A stretch of 64,000 bases of DNA, from NCBI GenBank assembly GCA_004297165.1, contig SCUJ01000006.1, positions 1,178,464-1,242,463 of the forward strand. Reading direction: 5' to 3'. Under the pieces are notes generated by a model, which worked only from the letters and a program-made list of their open reading frames with translations, made no database searches and was not told the origin of the DNA. The position numbers and the translations under genes are program-made. Positions 15,667 to 23,316 of the stretch are shown one piece after another. This DNA comes from Gammaproteobacteria bacterium. GTDB lineage: Bacteria > Pseudomonadota > Gammaproteobacteria > Eutrophobiales > Eutrophobiaceae. Positions within the stretch are counted from its first letter, which is position 1. Every line of letters starts with the position of its first letter.

Positions 15667-18044
15667 ACGAAGCCGAAACCCGGGCCGAGCTGATTGATCC
15701 CGCATTGAGGGCGGCGGGATGGGGCGTGATCGAGGGCAGTCGAATTCGGCGTGAGTTTCCGATCACCCTGGGTCGAATAGAAGGTCACGGGCGCCGAGGC
15801 AAGCCACTTACCGCCGACTATGTCCTCGAGTACCGCAATACGAAGCTCGCCGTGATCGAAGCGAAAGCGGAGTATGAAGAACTCACCGAAGGCGTCGGGC
15901 AGGCCAAGAACTACGCCGGCAAACTCGCGGTCCGGCACACCTACGCCACCAACGGACACGGTATCTATGCGATAGACATGCGGACTGGGAGTGAAGGGGA
16001 AATCGCCGCCTTTCCGTCGCCCGAACAGCTCTGGACGATGACCTTCTCCGAGGCGAACGCTTGGCGCGACCGCTATGCTGCCGTGCCCTACGAGGACAAA
16101 GGCGGGTCTCATCCCGTACGTTACTACCAGGACATCGCCGTGGAGCGTGTCTTGCAGGCCATCGCGGATGAGCGGCAACGCATCCTGCTCACGCTTGCCA
16201 CCGGCACGGGCAAGACCTTCATCGCCTTTCAGATTGCATGGAAGCTTTTTTACTCGCGCTGGAACCTGAGCCGTGAACCTTCGCGCAGACCGCGGATCCT
16301 GTTTCTGGCTGACCGGAACATCCTGGCGAACCAGGCATTCAACGCCTTCTCCTCGTTTCCCGAGGATGCCTTGGTGCGCATTTCACCCGATGACATCCGC
16401 AAGAAAGGCAAGGTGCCGAAGAACGGCAGCTTGTTCTTCACGATCTTCCAGACTTTCATGACCGGACCAGTCGTGGACGGAAAGCCCTCGCCCTATTTCG
16501 GCGAGTATCCGCCGGACTTCTTCGACTTCATCGTCATTGACGAATGCCATCGCGGTGGTGCAAACGACGAAAGCAACTGGCGCGGCATCATGGAATACTT
16601 CGCCCCCGCCGTGCAGTTCGGCCTCACCGCCACGCCCAAGCGACAGGAGAACGCGGACACCTACCGCTATTTCGGCGAGCCCGTGTTTATCTATTCGCTC
16701 AAAGAGGGCATTAATGATGGCTTCCTCACACCGTTCCGTGTGAAACAGATACAGACGACACTCGACGAGTATGTCTATACGCCCGATGATACCGTGATTG
16801 AAGGCGAGATAGAGGCTGGAAAGCGCTACGAAGAGCAGGATTTCAACAAGAACATCGAAATCAGGTCACGCGAGAAGAAGCGTGTGGAAATCTTACTTTC
16901 AGAGATCCAACCGAACGAAAAGACCCTGGTGTTTTGCGCGAATCAACCCCATGCGCTGCTCGTGCGCGACCTCATCAATCAACTCAAAACCAGCAAAGAC
17001 CCGAACTACTGCCAGCGCGTCACGGCGGATGATGGCTTGCTGGGCGAGCAGCACCTGCGTGATTTTCAGGACAACGAAAAGATAATTCCGACCATTCTGA
17101 CCACGTCGCAGAAACTTTCCACCGGCGTGGATGCCAGGAATATCCGCAATATCGTGCTGATGCGGCCCATTAATTCGATGATCGAGTTCAAACAGATTAT
17201 CGGACGCGGTACGCGGCTGTTCGACGGGAAGGAGTACTTTACGATTTACGACTTCGTAAAGGCACACCTGCATTTCAATGACCCAGAATGGGATGGAGAG
17301 CCGCTGGAACCAGAGCCATGCGCAAGGTGTGGCCGCAATCCTTGCGTATGCATCAGGGAACCACCACCCCCTTGCGCTGTGTGCGGGCAGTCGCCATGCG
17401 TATGTCTGAAGGACCCGTGCCCGAAATGCGGTCAACGCCCTTGCATCTGCAAGAAGAAGGCGAAGGTTAAGCTCGCTGACGGCAAGGAACGCCAGATCCA
17501 GCACATGATGGCCACAACCTTCTGGCATCCCGACGGCACGCCCATGTCCGCGCAGCAGTTCATGGAAATGCTCTTCGGCAAGCTGCCGGATTTCTTCCAG
17601 AGTGAAGCCGAGTTGCGCCGTCTGTGGAGTAACCCCGAGACTCGGGCCAGGTTGCTCGTGGGGCTGGCCGAGAAAGGCTTCGGTCACAACCAACTGGCGG
17701 AGATGCAGAAGATCATCGATGCCGAGAACAGCGATCTCTTCGACGTGCTGGCGTATGTGGCCTACGCGCTGCCACCGGTATCACGGGTGGAACGGGCCGA
17801 CCATGCGCGGGCGTATATCCATTCCAACTTCAATGCCCGGCAGCAGACCTTTCTGGATTTTGTCCTCCTGCACTACGTTACCGTCGGCGTGGAGGAACTC
17901 GAACCCGCCAAGCTCACTCCCTTGTTGCGCCTCAAATACCACGACTCCATTGCTGATGCCATTGCCGACCTGGGGCGTCCCGAGGACATCGGCCGCATCT
18001 TCGCGAACTTCCAACAAGGCTTGTATTACGGGGCGACTGCGTGA
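15663..18044 (+). CDS. hsdR: Type I restriction endonuclease subunit R (EcoEI-type)
   Basis: Motor/nuclease subunit, 793 residues. The PD-(D/E)xK nuclease is N-terminal: D52 and E66-A-K68 followed by a Gln-rich helix. The SF2 translocase follows with Walker A ATGTGKT at 179-185, DECH at 293-296, GLTATP and the late motif IGRGTRL. A C-terminal helical domain binds M2S. Unusual: residues 553-596 hold three consecutive C-x2-C-G-x2-P-C-x-C units, a cysteine-rich, probably zinc-binding insertion between translocase and C-terminal domain. It ends the four-gene operon; a MITE tandem begins 6 bp after its stop. Confidence 0.94.
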   Translation: MNEAETRAELIDPALRAAGWGVIEGSRIRREFPITLGRIEGHGRRGKPLTADYVLEYRNTKLAVIEAKAEYEELTEGVGQAKNYAGKLAVRHTYATNGHGIYAIDMRTGSEGEIAAFPSPEQLWTMTFSEANAWRDRYAAVPYEDKGGSHPVRYYQDIAVERVLQAIADERQRILLTLATGTGKTFIAFQIAWKLFYSRWNLSREPSRRPRILFLADRNILANQAFNAFSSFPEDALVRISPDDIRKKGKVPKNGSLFFTIFQTFMTGPVVDGKPSPYFGEYPPDFFDFIVIDECHRGGANDESNWRGIMEYFAPAVQFGLTATPKRQENADTYRYFGEPVFIYSLKEGINDGFLTPFRVKQIQTTLDEYVYTPDDTVIEGEIEAGKRYEEQDFNKNIEIRSREKKRVEILLSEIQPNEKTLVFCANQPHALLVRDLINQLKTSKDPNYCQRVTADDGLLGEQHLRDFQDNEKIIPTILTTSQKLSTGVDARNIRNIVLMRPINSMIEFKQIIGRGTRLFDGKEYFTIYDFVKAHLHFNDPEWDGEPLEPEPCARCGRNPCVCIREPPPPCAVCGQSPCVCLKDPCPKCGQRPCICKKKAKVKLADGKERQIQHMMATTFWHPDGTPMSAQQFMEMLFGKLPDFFQSEAELRRLWSNPETRARLLVGLAEKGFGHNQLAEMQKIIDAENSDLFDVLAYVAYALPPVSRVERADHARAYIHSNFNARQQTFLDFVLLHYVTVGVEELEPAKLTPLLRLKYHDSIADAIADLGRPEDIGRIFANFQQGLYYGATA

Positions 18045-18049
18045 AGAAA

Positions 18050-18256
18050 GGAACCCCTGCATAAGCACCCACCATTCGGGCTGAGCTTGTCGAGGCCCTT
18101 GATTTTACAAGTGCGCATTTCGACAGGCTCAATGCGAACGGACTTAAGGAAACACTGAATAAGTACCCACCATTCGGGCTGAGCTTGTCGAAGCCCTTGA
18201 TTTTTCGAGCGCGCATTTCGACAGGCTCAATGCGAACGGACTTAATCAGCGTTTCC
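18050..18256. repeat. MITE copies C and D in head-to-tail tandem
   Basis: Unit C (18050-18147) starts GGAACCCCTGCATAAG but lacks the right inverted end, joining through TTAA directly to unit D (18148-18256), which is 109 bp with ends GGAAACACTGAATAAG and CAGCGTTTCC followed by CTAG. The cores are nearly identical. The arrangement suggests D inserted into the TTA of C's right arm, or recombination between copies. It separates hsdR from the Fic gene. Confidence 0.8.
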
Positions 18257-18326
18257 CTAGTGCCCTTTCGCGAAGGTAATTTGTGACTCGCTTGACCAAT
18301 AACTTGACTTATGCTTGACTAATGGC

Positions 18327-19334
18327 ATGGCCTACGAACCCCGATTTACGATCAGTTCCCGCCTGCTTTCCCTGGTGGAGCAGATCGCCGTGTTGCGGGA
18401 GCGCATACAAGGCGCGGCAGTGGAGCTTTCGTGGATTCCGGCGCTGCAGAAGGATACCCGCACACGCAACGGTCATGCCTCGACGGCCATCGAGGGCAAT
18501 CCGCTGACGCTGGAGCAGGTTCGCGCTTTAGAGGAAGGGCGGGAGTTGGCGGCTGCGGACCCGCGGTCGAGCCGGGAGGTGCTGAACTATTTCGCCGGAC
18601 TGCGTTATGTGGAGAAACATGCCCGGAAGAACACGATCCGGCACGAGGACCTCTTCAAGCTGCACCGGTTGCTGGCCGATACGGTGATGGACCAGGGGGA
18701 GGCGGGCTTCTACCGGACGATCCAGGTGCGCGTGGGCAGACATTTCCCGCCCGCGGCGGCGGAAGTATCGGGCTTGATGTTTGAGCTGCTGGAATGGTGG
18801 AACAGGGAATCGATGAAACTTTCACCGGTGCTGAGTTCGGCCATCCTGCACTACCAGTTCGAGTTCATTCACCCCTTCGCGGATGGCAATGGGCGCACCG
18901 GCCGGGCGCTGGCGCTTTGGGAACTTTACCGCCGCGGATTCGACAGCCATCACATCTTCTCCGTGGATGAATATTATTGGGAGGACCGCCCCGGATACTA
19001 CAAGGCCCTGGATTCCGTGCGCCTGGCCGGCCATGACCTCACCGGTTGGCTGGAATACTGCGCTGAGGGTCTGCGGCAGACGCTGGAACGCGTCTGGTTG
19101 CGAGTACAGTCCTTCAGCGTGAAGTCCTCGGAAAAGCTGGTGCTCCGGCCCCGGCAGGAACAGCTTCTGAAACTCCTGCGGGACCACGGCAGCCTGGCGC
19201 CCGCCCAACTCTGGGAGTCGCTAGGCGTGTCGCGACAGGGGGCAATGGATCTCCTGCGTCCGCTGCTGGACTCCGGGTTGGTGGAGAAAATCGGCGGCAA
19301 AAAGACCGGACGCTACGCCCTCAAGCAGCCATAA
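18327..19334 (+). CDS. Fic family protein (self-inhibited AMP-transferase-like)
   Basis: Fic-domain protein of 335 residues, predicted to transfer AMP (or another phosphate-containing group) from a nucleotide to a protein hydroxyl. The core motif HPFADGNGRTGR at 182-193 has the catalytic His and phosphate-binding Asn/Arg. An N-terminal inhibitory helix motif S52-T-A-I-E56-G57 fits (S/T)xxxE(G/N) of class II Fic proteins. The C-terminus (about 270-335) looks like a winged helix. The ATG at 18327 was chosen; an in-frame TTG at 18315 is weaker. It lies between MITE copies beside the R-M operon, so it is part of an apparent defence island. Confidence 0.9.
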   Translation: MAYEPRFTISSRLLSLVEQIAVLRERIQGAAVELSWIPALQKDTRTRNGHASTAIEGNPLTLEQVRALEEGRELAAADPRSSREVLNYFAGLRYVEKHARKNTIRHEDLFKLHRLLADTVMDQGEAGFYRTIQVRVGRHFPPAAAEVSGLMFELLEWWNRESMKLSPVLSSAILHYQFEFIHPFADGNGRTGRALALWELYRRGFDSHHIFSVDEYYWEDRPGYYKALDSVRLAGHDLTGWLEYCAEGLRQTLERVWLRVQSFSVKSSEKLVLRPRQEQLLKLLRDHGSLAPAQLWESLGVSRQGAMDLLRPLLDSGLVEKIGGKKTGRYALKQP

Positions 19335-19356
19335 ACGTAGCCGTGACCAAAGCTAA

Positions 19357-19465
19357 GGAAACTCTGAATAAGTTCTCACCGTTCGGGCTGAGCTTGTCGA
19401 AGCCCTTGATTTTACAAGTACGCATTTCGACTGGCTCAATGCGAACGGACTTAATCAGAGTTTCC
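19357..19465. repeat. 109-bp MITE, copy E
   Basis: Perfect-looking unit with GGAAACTCTGAATAAGT at the left and ATCAGAGTTTCC at the right end, and a clean CTAA duplication at 19353-19356 and 19466-19469. It lies between fic and the convergent lysR gene, where its hairpin could act as a terminator. Confidence 0.85.
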
Positions 19466-19485
19466 CTAAGCTGATTGACCCGTCA

Positions 19486-20391
19486 TCAACCGGGATCTTT
19501 CGTGTAGCACTCCCGCAAATAGCCGATGAAACGGTTGCACAGCGGCGATAGCGTGCGGTGACGATCGGTGATCAGCAGAAAGTTCCGCTCGAAACGCAGT
19601 CCGTGCAATTCGACAACCGCCAGCAGCCCCGCGGCCACCTCCTTGCGCACCGCCCGTTCCGAGAGCAACGTGATGCCGAGCCCGGCGTTGACCGCTTCCT
19701 TGACGGCCGTGGTGCTGCTGAGCGTTGCAGTCACCGGCGGCAGGTCGATCGCGTGCGCCGAAAAAACCGCTTCGAGCAATTTGCGCGTGCCGGAACCTTC
19801 CTCCCGCATGATGAATGCCTCTTGCGCGATCTCCTTCACGCCGACTCGTTTGCGTCCGCTCAACCTGTGTCCACGCTGAACCACCAGCAGTAATCGATCC
19901 TGCCATAGCTGCTCGATGGCAAATTGTTTGCCCGGAGGACGCGACCCTACTATCCCAACCTCCACCTCGCCTTTGCGGACTTGATCGATAATCTCCGCGC
20001 TGTCATGGATGCGCAGATTCAATTCAATCTGAGGGTAATCGGCGCAGAACCGCGGCAACAGGGCGGGCAGGATATATTCTCCGGGGATGTTGCTGGCGCC
20101 GATATTCAAGGATCCGCGCACGACGCCGGCCAGTTCCTCCAGTTCGAGACTGATGGCGGCGCCATGGTCGAGCAGTTGCCGGGCGAGGGTGTAAAAACGC
20201 CGGCCCACCGAGGTGGTGCGGATCTCCCGCGGATTGCGGTCCAACAGCCGCATGCCGACGGCATCCTCGAGCCGCGCAATGCGCTCGGAGACCGCCGCCT
20301 GCGACAGGTGCAGCACCTTCGAGGCGGCACCGAAGCCGCTGTGGTCGACCACGCATACGAACGCCTTCAACTGCCGCAGATCAAAATCCAT
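19486..20391 (-). CDS. LysR family transcriptional regulator
   Basis: Regulator of 301 residues. The winged helix-turn-helix is at residues 1-65 (LKAFVCVVDHSGFGAASK then LSQAAVSERIARLE), followed by the linker helix and a periplasmic-binding-protein-like effector domain (about 90-295). It is divergent from the acyl-CoA-dehydrogenase-like gene with 137 bp between the starts, the classic LysR layout, so it probably controls that operon and itself. The effector is unknown. Confidence 0.93.
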   Translation of the reverse strand: MDFDLRQLKAFVCVVDHSGFGAASKVLHLSQAAVSERIARLEDAVGMRLLDRNPREIRTTSVGRRFYTLARQLLDHGAAISLELEELAGVVRGSLNIGASNIPGEYILPALLPRFCADYPQIELNLRIHDSAEIIDQVRKGEVEVGIVGSRPPGKQFAIEQLWQDRLLLVVQRGHRLSGRKRVGVKEIAQEAFIMREEGSGTRKLLEAVFSAHAIDLPPVTATLSSTTAVKEAVNAGLGITLLSERAVRKEVAAGLLAVVELHGLRFERNFLLITDRHRTLSPLCNRFIGYLRECYTKDPG

Positions 20392-20528
20392 CGCTTCAAT
20401 CCTGTCGATTGATACTGGAAAAACTATCGGAATTATCGATTGTTGGAATCACCGCCAACCATGCTAGATTACCGCCACCCTGTAACACCTGTAAATCCTG
20501 CCTGCCTTACATCCGGAGAAGAATAACC
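20392..20528. promoter_or_regulatory. Divergent promoter region of lysR and the ACAD-like operon
   Basis: Intergenic region between divergent genes, likely holding LysR sites. A dyad TTGG-N8-CCAA lies at 20443-20458, and an AT-richer stretch with repeated ATCG blocks at about 20425-20440. These are candidates only; no clear -35/-10 pair was picked. GGAGAAGAATAACC before 20529 gives a ribosome site for the acyl-CoA-dehydrogenase-like gene. Confidence 0.4.
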
Positions 20529-21680
20529 ATGCAACCATACAAACTGGACGCCAAGGGAAACGAATTGCTCGCCGCAGCGGGGAAACTTGCGGTCGAGGTG
20601 ATACGCAAGAACGCCGCCGATGTGGACGAGGCCGCGCGTTTCCCCAGGGAAAACATCGACGCGATGCGCAACGCGGGACTCCTGGGGCTGGTCAGCGCGG
20701 GCGACATGGGCGGACATGGTCAGGGGCTGCGCGCAGCCGCGGCGGTATGCGAGACCATCGCCCGTGAATGTCCCTCCACCGCCATGGTGACTAAGATGCA
20801 CTATTGCGGCACTGCGGTCATCGAGAAACATGGCAGCCAGGAAGTGCGCCGGGACATTGGCGCGGGAAAACTTGTAACCACCCTTGCCTTCTCGGAATAT
20901 GGATCGCGCAGTCATTTCTGGCTGCCGGTCAGTTCGGCAACGCCGGTCGCAGACAACAAGATCAGGCTCGATGCGAACAAGCAGCTCATCACCTCGGCCG
21001 GCGAATGCGATATCTACGTCTGGTCATCAAAACCGACCCAGGGCGAAGGCCTGTCGAGCATCTGGTGCGTGCCGATGAAAACACCGGGCCTGACCGTCGG
21101 CAAGAAATACGATGGCCTGGGCCTGCGCGGCAATTGCTCCGCACCGATCATCGCCCGCGAGGCGCTCATCCCCGCCAGCAATATCCTGGGCGAGGACGGC
21201 AAGGGCTTCGACCTGATGATGGGCATCGTCCTGCCGTGGTTCAGCGTGCAGAATCTGGCCATCTCCGTCGGTTTGATGGAGGGTGCGCTGGAACGCACCG
21301 TCAAGCACGTGACCGGACAGGGTTATGAATATTCCGGATCCAGGATCGCCGAGTTTCCGCAGGTGCGGGGCTACGTCGCGCGCATGCGCACCCGGATCGA
21401 CATGTGCCGGGCCTTGTTGATCGACGCGCTCGACGCCATCGAACAAGGCCGGGAGGATGCGACCTTGCGCGTCCTGCAGGCGAAGGTCAGCGGCGCGGAC
21501 ACCGCCCTCGAGGTCCTGGACATGGCCATGCGTTGTTGCGGCGGCGCGGCCTTCCGCAAGGACTCGGCCATCGAACGCTATTTCCGCGACAGCCGCGCGG
21601 CCTCCGTCATGGCGCCGGTGTCCGATGCCATGTGGGACTTCATCGGCAAGGCCGTCTGCGGTATGCCGCTCTTTGCCTGA
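20529..21680 (+). CDS. Acyl-CoA dehydrogenase-fold flavoprotein without the usual catalytic Glu
   Basis: A 383-residue member of the acyl-CoA dehydrogenase superfamily. The N-terminal helical domain, middle beta domain (with FSEYGSRSHF where FAD/substrate contacts lie) and C-terminal helices are all present. Near the C-terminus, where true dehydrogenases have a Tyr-Glu-Gly-Thr segment with the catalytic base, this protein reads Arg-Ala-Ala-Ser-Val-Met-Ala-Pro-Val-Ser-Asp. Loss of that Glu is typical of flavin monooxygenase-like relatives (DszC/SfnC-type) and other non-dehydrogenase members. The start at 20529 has a good ribosome site. First gene of a three-gene operon divergent from lysR. Confidence 0.85.
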   Translation: MQPYKLDAKGNELLAAAGKLAVEVIRKNAADVDEAARFPRENIDAMRNAGLLGLVSAGDMGGHGQGLRAAAAVCETIARECPSTAMVTKMHYCGTAVIEKHGSQEVRRDIGAGKLVTTLAFSEYGSRSHFWLPVSSATPVADNKIRLDANKQLITSAGECDIYVWSSKPTQGEGLSSIWCVPMKTPGLTVGKKYDGLGLRGNCSAPIIAREALIPASNILGEDGKGFDLMMGIVLPWFSVQNLAISVGLMEGALERTVKHVTGQGYEYSGSRIAEFPQVRGYVARMRTRIDMCRALLIDALDAIEQGREDATLRVLQAKVSGADTALEVLDMAMRCCGGAAFRKDSAIERYFRDSRAASVMAPVSDAMWDFIGKAVCGMPLFA

Positions 21681-21689
21681 TCGGCGAGC

Positions 21690-22136
21690 TTGGACACGCC
21701 GCGTTTCAGCCTCAGGGTCATCGCAGACCCGGCGGCCCGACCGAGGGCCTATGTCCGCCGCGATTCCTTTGACATAGGCGCGCCGCTCACATTCGATGTC
21801 CATCACGCCGGGATCACCGCCCTGGATTATCTGCTCGGGGCCATCGCCGGGGGGATCGTATCCGGCATGCAGGAAAGTTGCCGCCGGAATCGCATCGGGA
21901 TCGGGCACATCGAGGCCGTGATCCACGCGGAACTGCACAACGCCCTGACTTCCCTTGGGGTGGTTGGCGAGACCGGCGATCCGGGGATCCGCACCCTCGA
22001 CCTCAAGGTGTATGTGGAAACCACCGCGGATGAAGCGGACATCCATCGCGCCTGGGAAGAGATGTTGCAACGCTCGCCCCTGTGGCACACCTTCAAGGGT
22101 TTGACACAATTTACTCTCAATCTGGAAATCACCTAG
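21690..22136 (+). CDS. OsmC-like protein lacking the peroxidatic cysteine
   Basis: A 148-residue protein with the OsmC/Ohr layout: N-terminal beta strands, the long central helix LDYLLGAIAGGIVSGM (residues 45-60) and a C-terminal EEMLQRSPLWHTF segment typical of the family. In OsmC and Ohr the central helix carries the reactive cysteine (Ala-Gly-Cys-x-x-Thr); here the position is Gly-Gly, so peroxidase chemistry is unlikely. A Cys a few residues later (GMQESC) is not at the family site. The start is a TTG at 21690, nine bases after the previous stop. Probably a binding or non-redox member; family assignment is by pattern only. Confidence 0.6.
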   Translation: MDTPRFSLRVIADPAARPRAYVRRDSFDIGAPLTFDVHHAGITALDYLLGAIAGGIVSGMQESCRRNRIGIGHIEAVIHAELHNALTSLGVVGETGDPGIRTLDLKVYVETTADEADIHRAWEEMLQRSPLWHTFKGLTQFTLNLEIT

Positions 22137-22144
22137 GAACCGTT

Positions 22145-22951
22145 ATGAAACCCATCATCGTTGGCGCCGTGCTCTATGACCCCAAGGTCTCGATCATCTG
22201 GGACATCATCCGGAATTTTTTCGAATCGCGCGGCGTGCCCATGGACGTCATCTTCTTCACCAACTACGAGTTGCAGGTCACCTCGCATCTGCAGGGCGCG
22301 CTGGATATCGCCTGGAATTCGCCCCTGGCCTGGATAGATTCCCAGCGGCGATCCGGCGACGCCTGTCGCGCCATCGCCATGCGCGACACCGATCAGGGAC
22401 GTTGCAGTCATGTCATCGTGAGACAGGGCGGCGGCATCGCCTCCATCGCCGATTTGCGCGGCAAGACCCTCGCCTTCGGCGCCTTCGATTCGCCCCAGGC
22501 CACCCTCATCCCGCGGGAACACCTGCGGCGGAACGGTCTCGATGAAGGCGGCTACGAATGCCGGCGTTTCGATGTCGCCGTCGGCAAGCATGGCGATCAC
22601 ATTGGCGGGGAACTCGACGCCTTTCGTTGCCTGCAGCGGCAGGAGGCGGCGGCAAGTTGTCTCATCGATCTCAACTGGTCCGCCTGGACCAGGGACGGGA
22701 CCATCAATCCTTCGCAGTATCGCATCCTCAGCACCACCGGTAATTTCGATCATTGCGTCTTCACCGTGCGGCGGGATTTCCCCGCCGAGCGCGAGGCGGC
22801 ATTCCTGAAAGCGCTGATGGCGATGGATTACCAGAACCCGCAACACCGGGAGATGATGGATCTGGAGGGCCTGAAAAAATGGGAGCCCGGCCGGACCACC
22901 GGATTCGAACTTTTAACCAGCGCCTGCCGGAACCAGAACTTTTTCGCCTGA
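22145..22951 (+). CDS. PhnD-like substrate-binding protein without a signal peptide
   Basis: A 268-residue protein of the phosphate/phosphonate periplasmic-binding family (PhnD-like). Hallmarks are the opening strand IIVGAVLYDPKVS, a Phe-Phe-x-Ser-Arg-Gly helix, the Asp-Ile-Ala-Trp-Asn-Ser-Pro-Leu-Ala hinge near 52-62 and the repeat of the fold ending with Gly-Lys-Thr-Leu-Ala-Phe-Gly. The start at 22145 follows GGAACCGTT and leaves no hydrophobic leader, so it is probably cytoplasmic. No ABC permease or ATPase is adjacent. It may be a ligand-binding partner or enzyme-like relative rather than a transporter component. It is in the lysR-linked operon. Confidence 0.72.
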   Translation: MKPIIVGAVLYDPKVSIIWDIIRNFFESRGVPMDVIFFTNYELQVTSHLQGALDIAWNSPLAWIDSQRRSGDACRAIAMRDTDQGRCSHVIVRQGGGIASIADLRGKTLAFGAFDSPQATLIPREHLRRNGLDEGGYECRRFDVAVGKHGDHIGGELDAFRCLQRQEAAASCLIDLNWSAWTRDGTINPSQYRILSTTGNFDHCVFTVRRDFPAEREAAFLKALMAMDYQNPQHREMMDLEGLKKWEPGRTTGFELLTSACRNQNFFA

Positions 22952-23015
22952 GATTACTCGTAACGCAGGGGCTGGATTGGATCCAGGTGGCGGCGGTCTG
23001 GCGCAGATGCTCTAA

Positions 23016-23124
23016 GGAAACTCTGAATAAGTCCGTTCGCATTGAGCCTGTCGAAATGCGCACTCGTAAAATCGAGGGCTTCGACAAGCTCAGCCCGAAC
23101 GGTGAGTACTTATTCAGAGCCTCC
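23016..23124. repeat. 109-bp MITE, copy F (inverted core orientation)
   Basis: Starts GGAAACTCTGAATAAGTCCG and ends TACTTATTCAGAGCCTCC. It is flanked by CTAA (23012-23015) and GTAA (23125-23128), a one-mismatch target duplication. The core is the reverse complement of copies A, D and E. The rest of the interval 22952-23316 (about 250 bp) holds no gene I can support; it should contain the promoter of the RND pair. Confidence 0.82.
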
Positions 23125-23316
23125 GTAAGAGACACTTTCACAGTCTCGGCCGCGTACTCAGTGATATAATCATCCTGGGAATGCTTTGTGAACGTTCAGG
23201 CGCTGTCGCTGACTATACCTATATGTCTTCGGCCGCCTGGCAAAGGATAATCCCCCACATTAATAGGGAATTTCTATCGAAATCCAGAGTGGGACAGATT
23301 GTCCGAAGGAGAGTGT

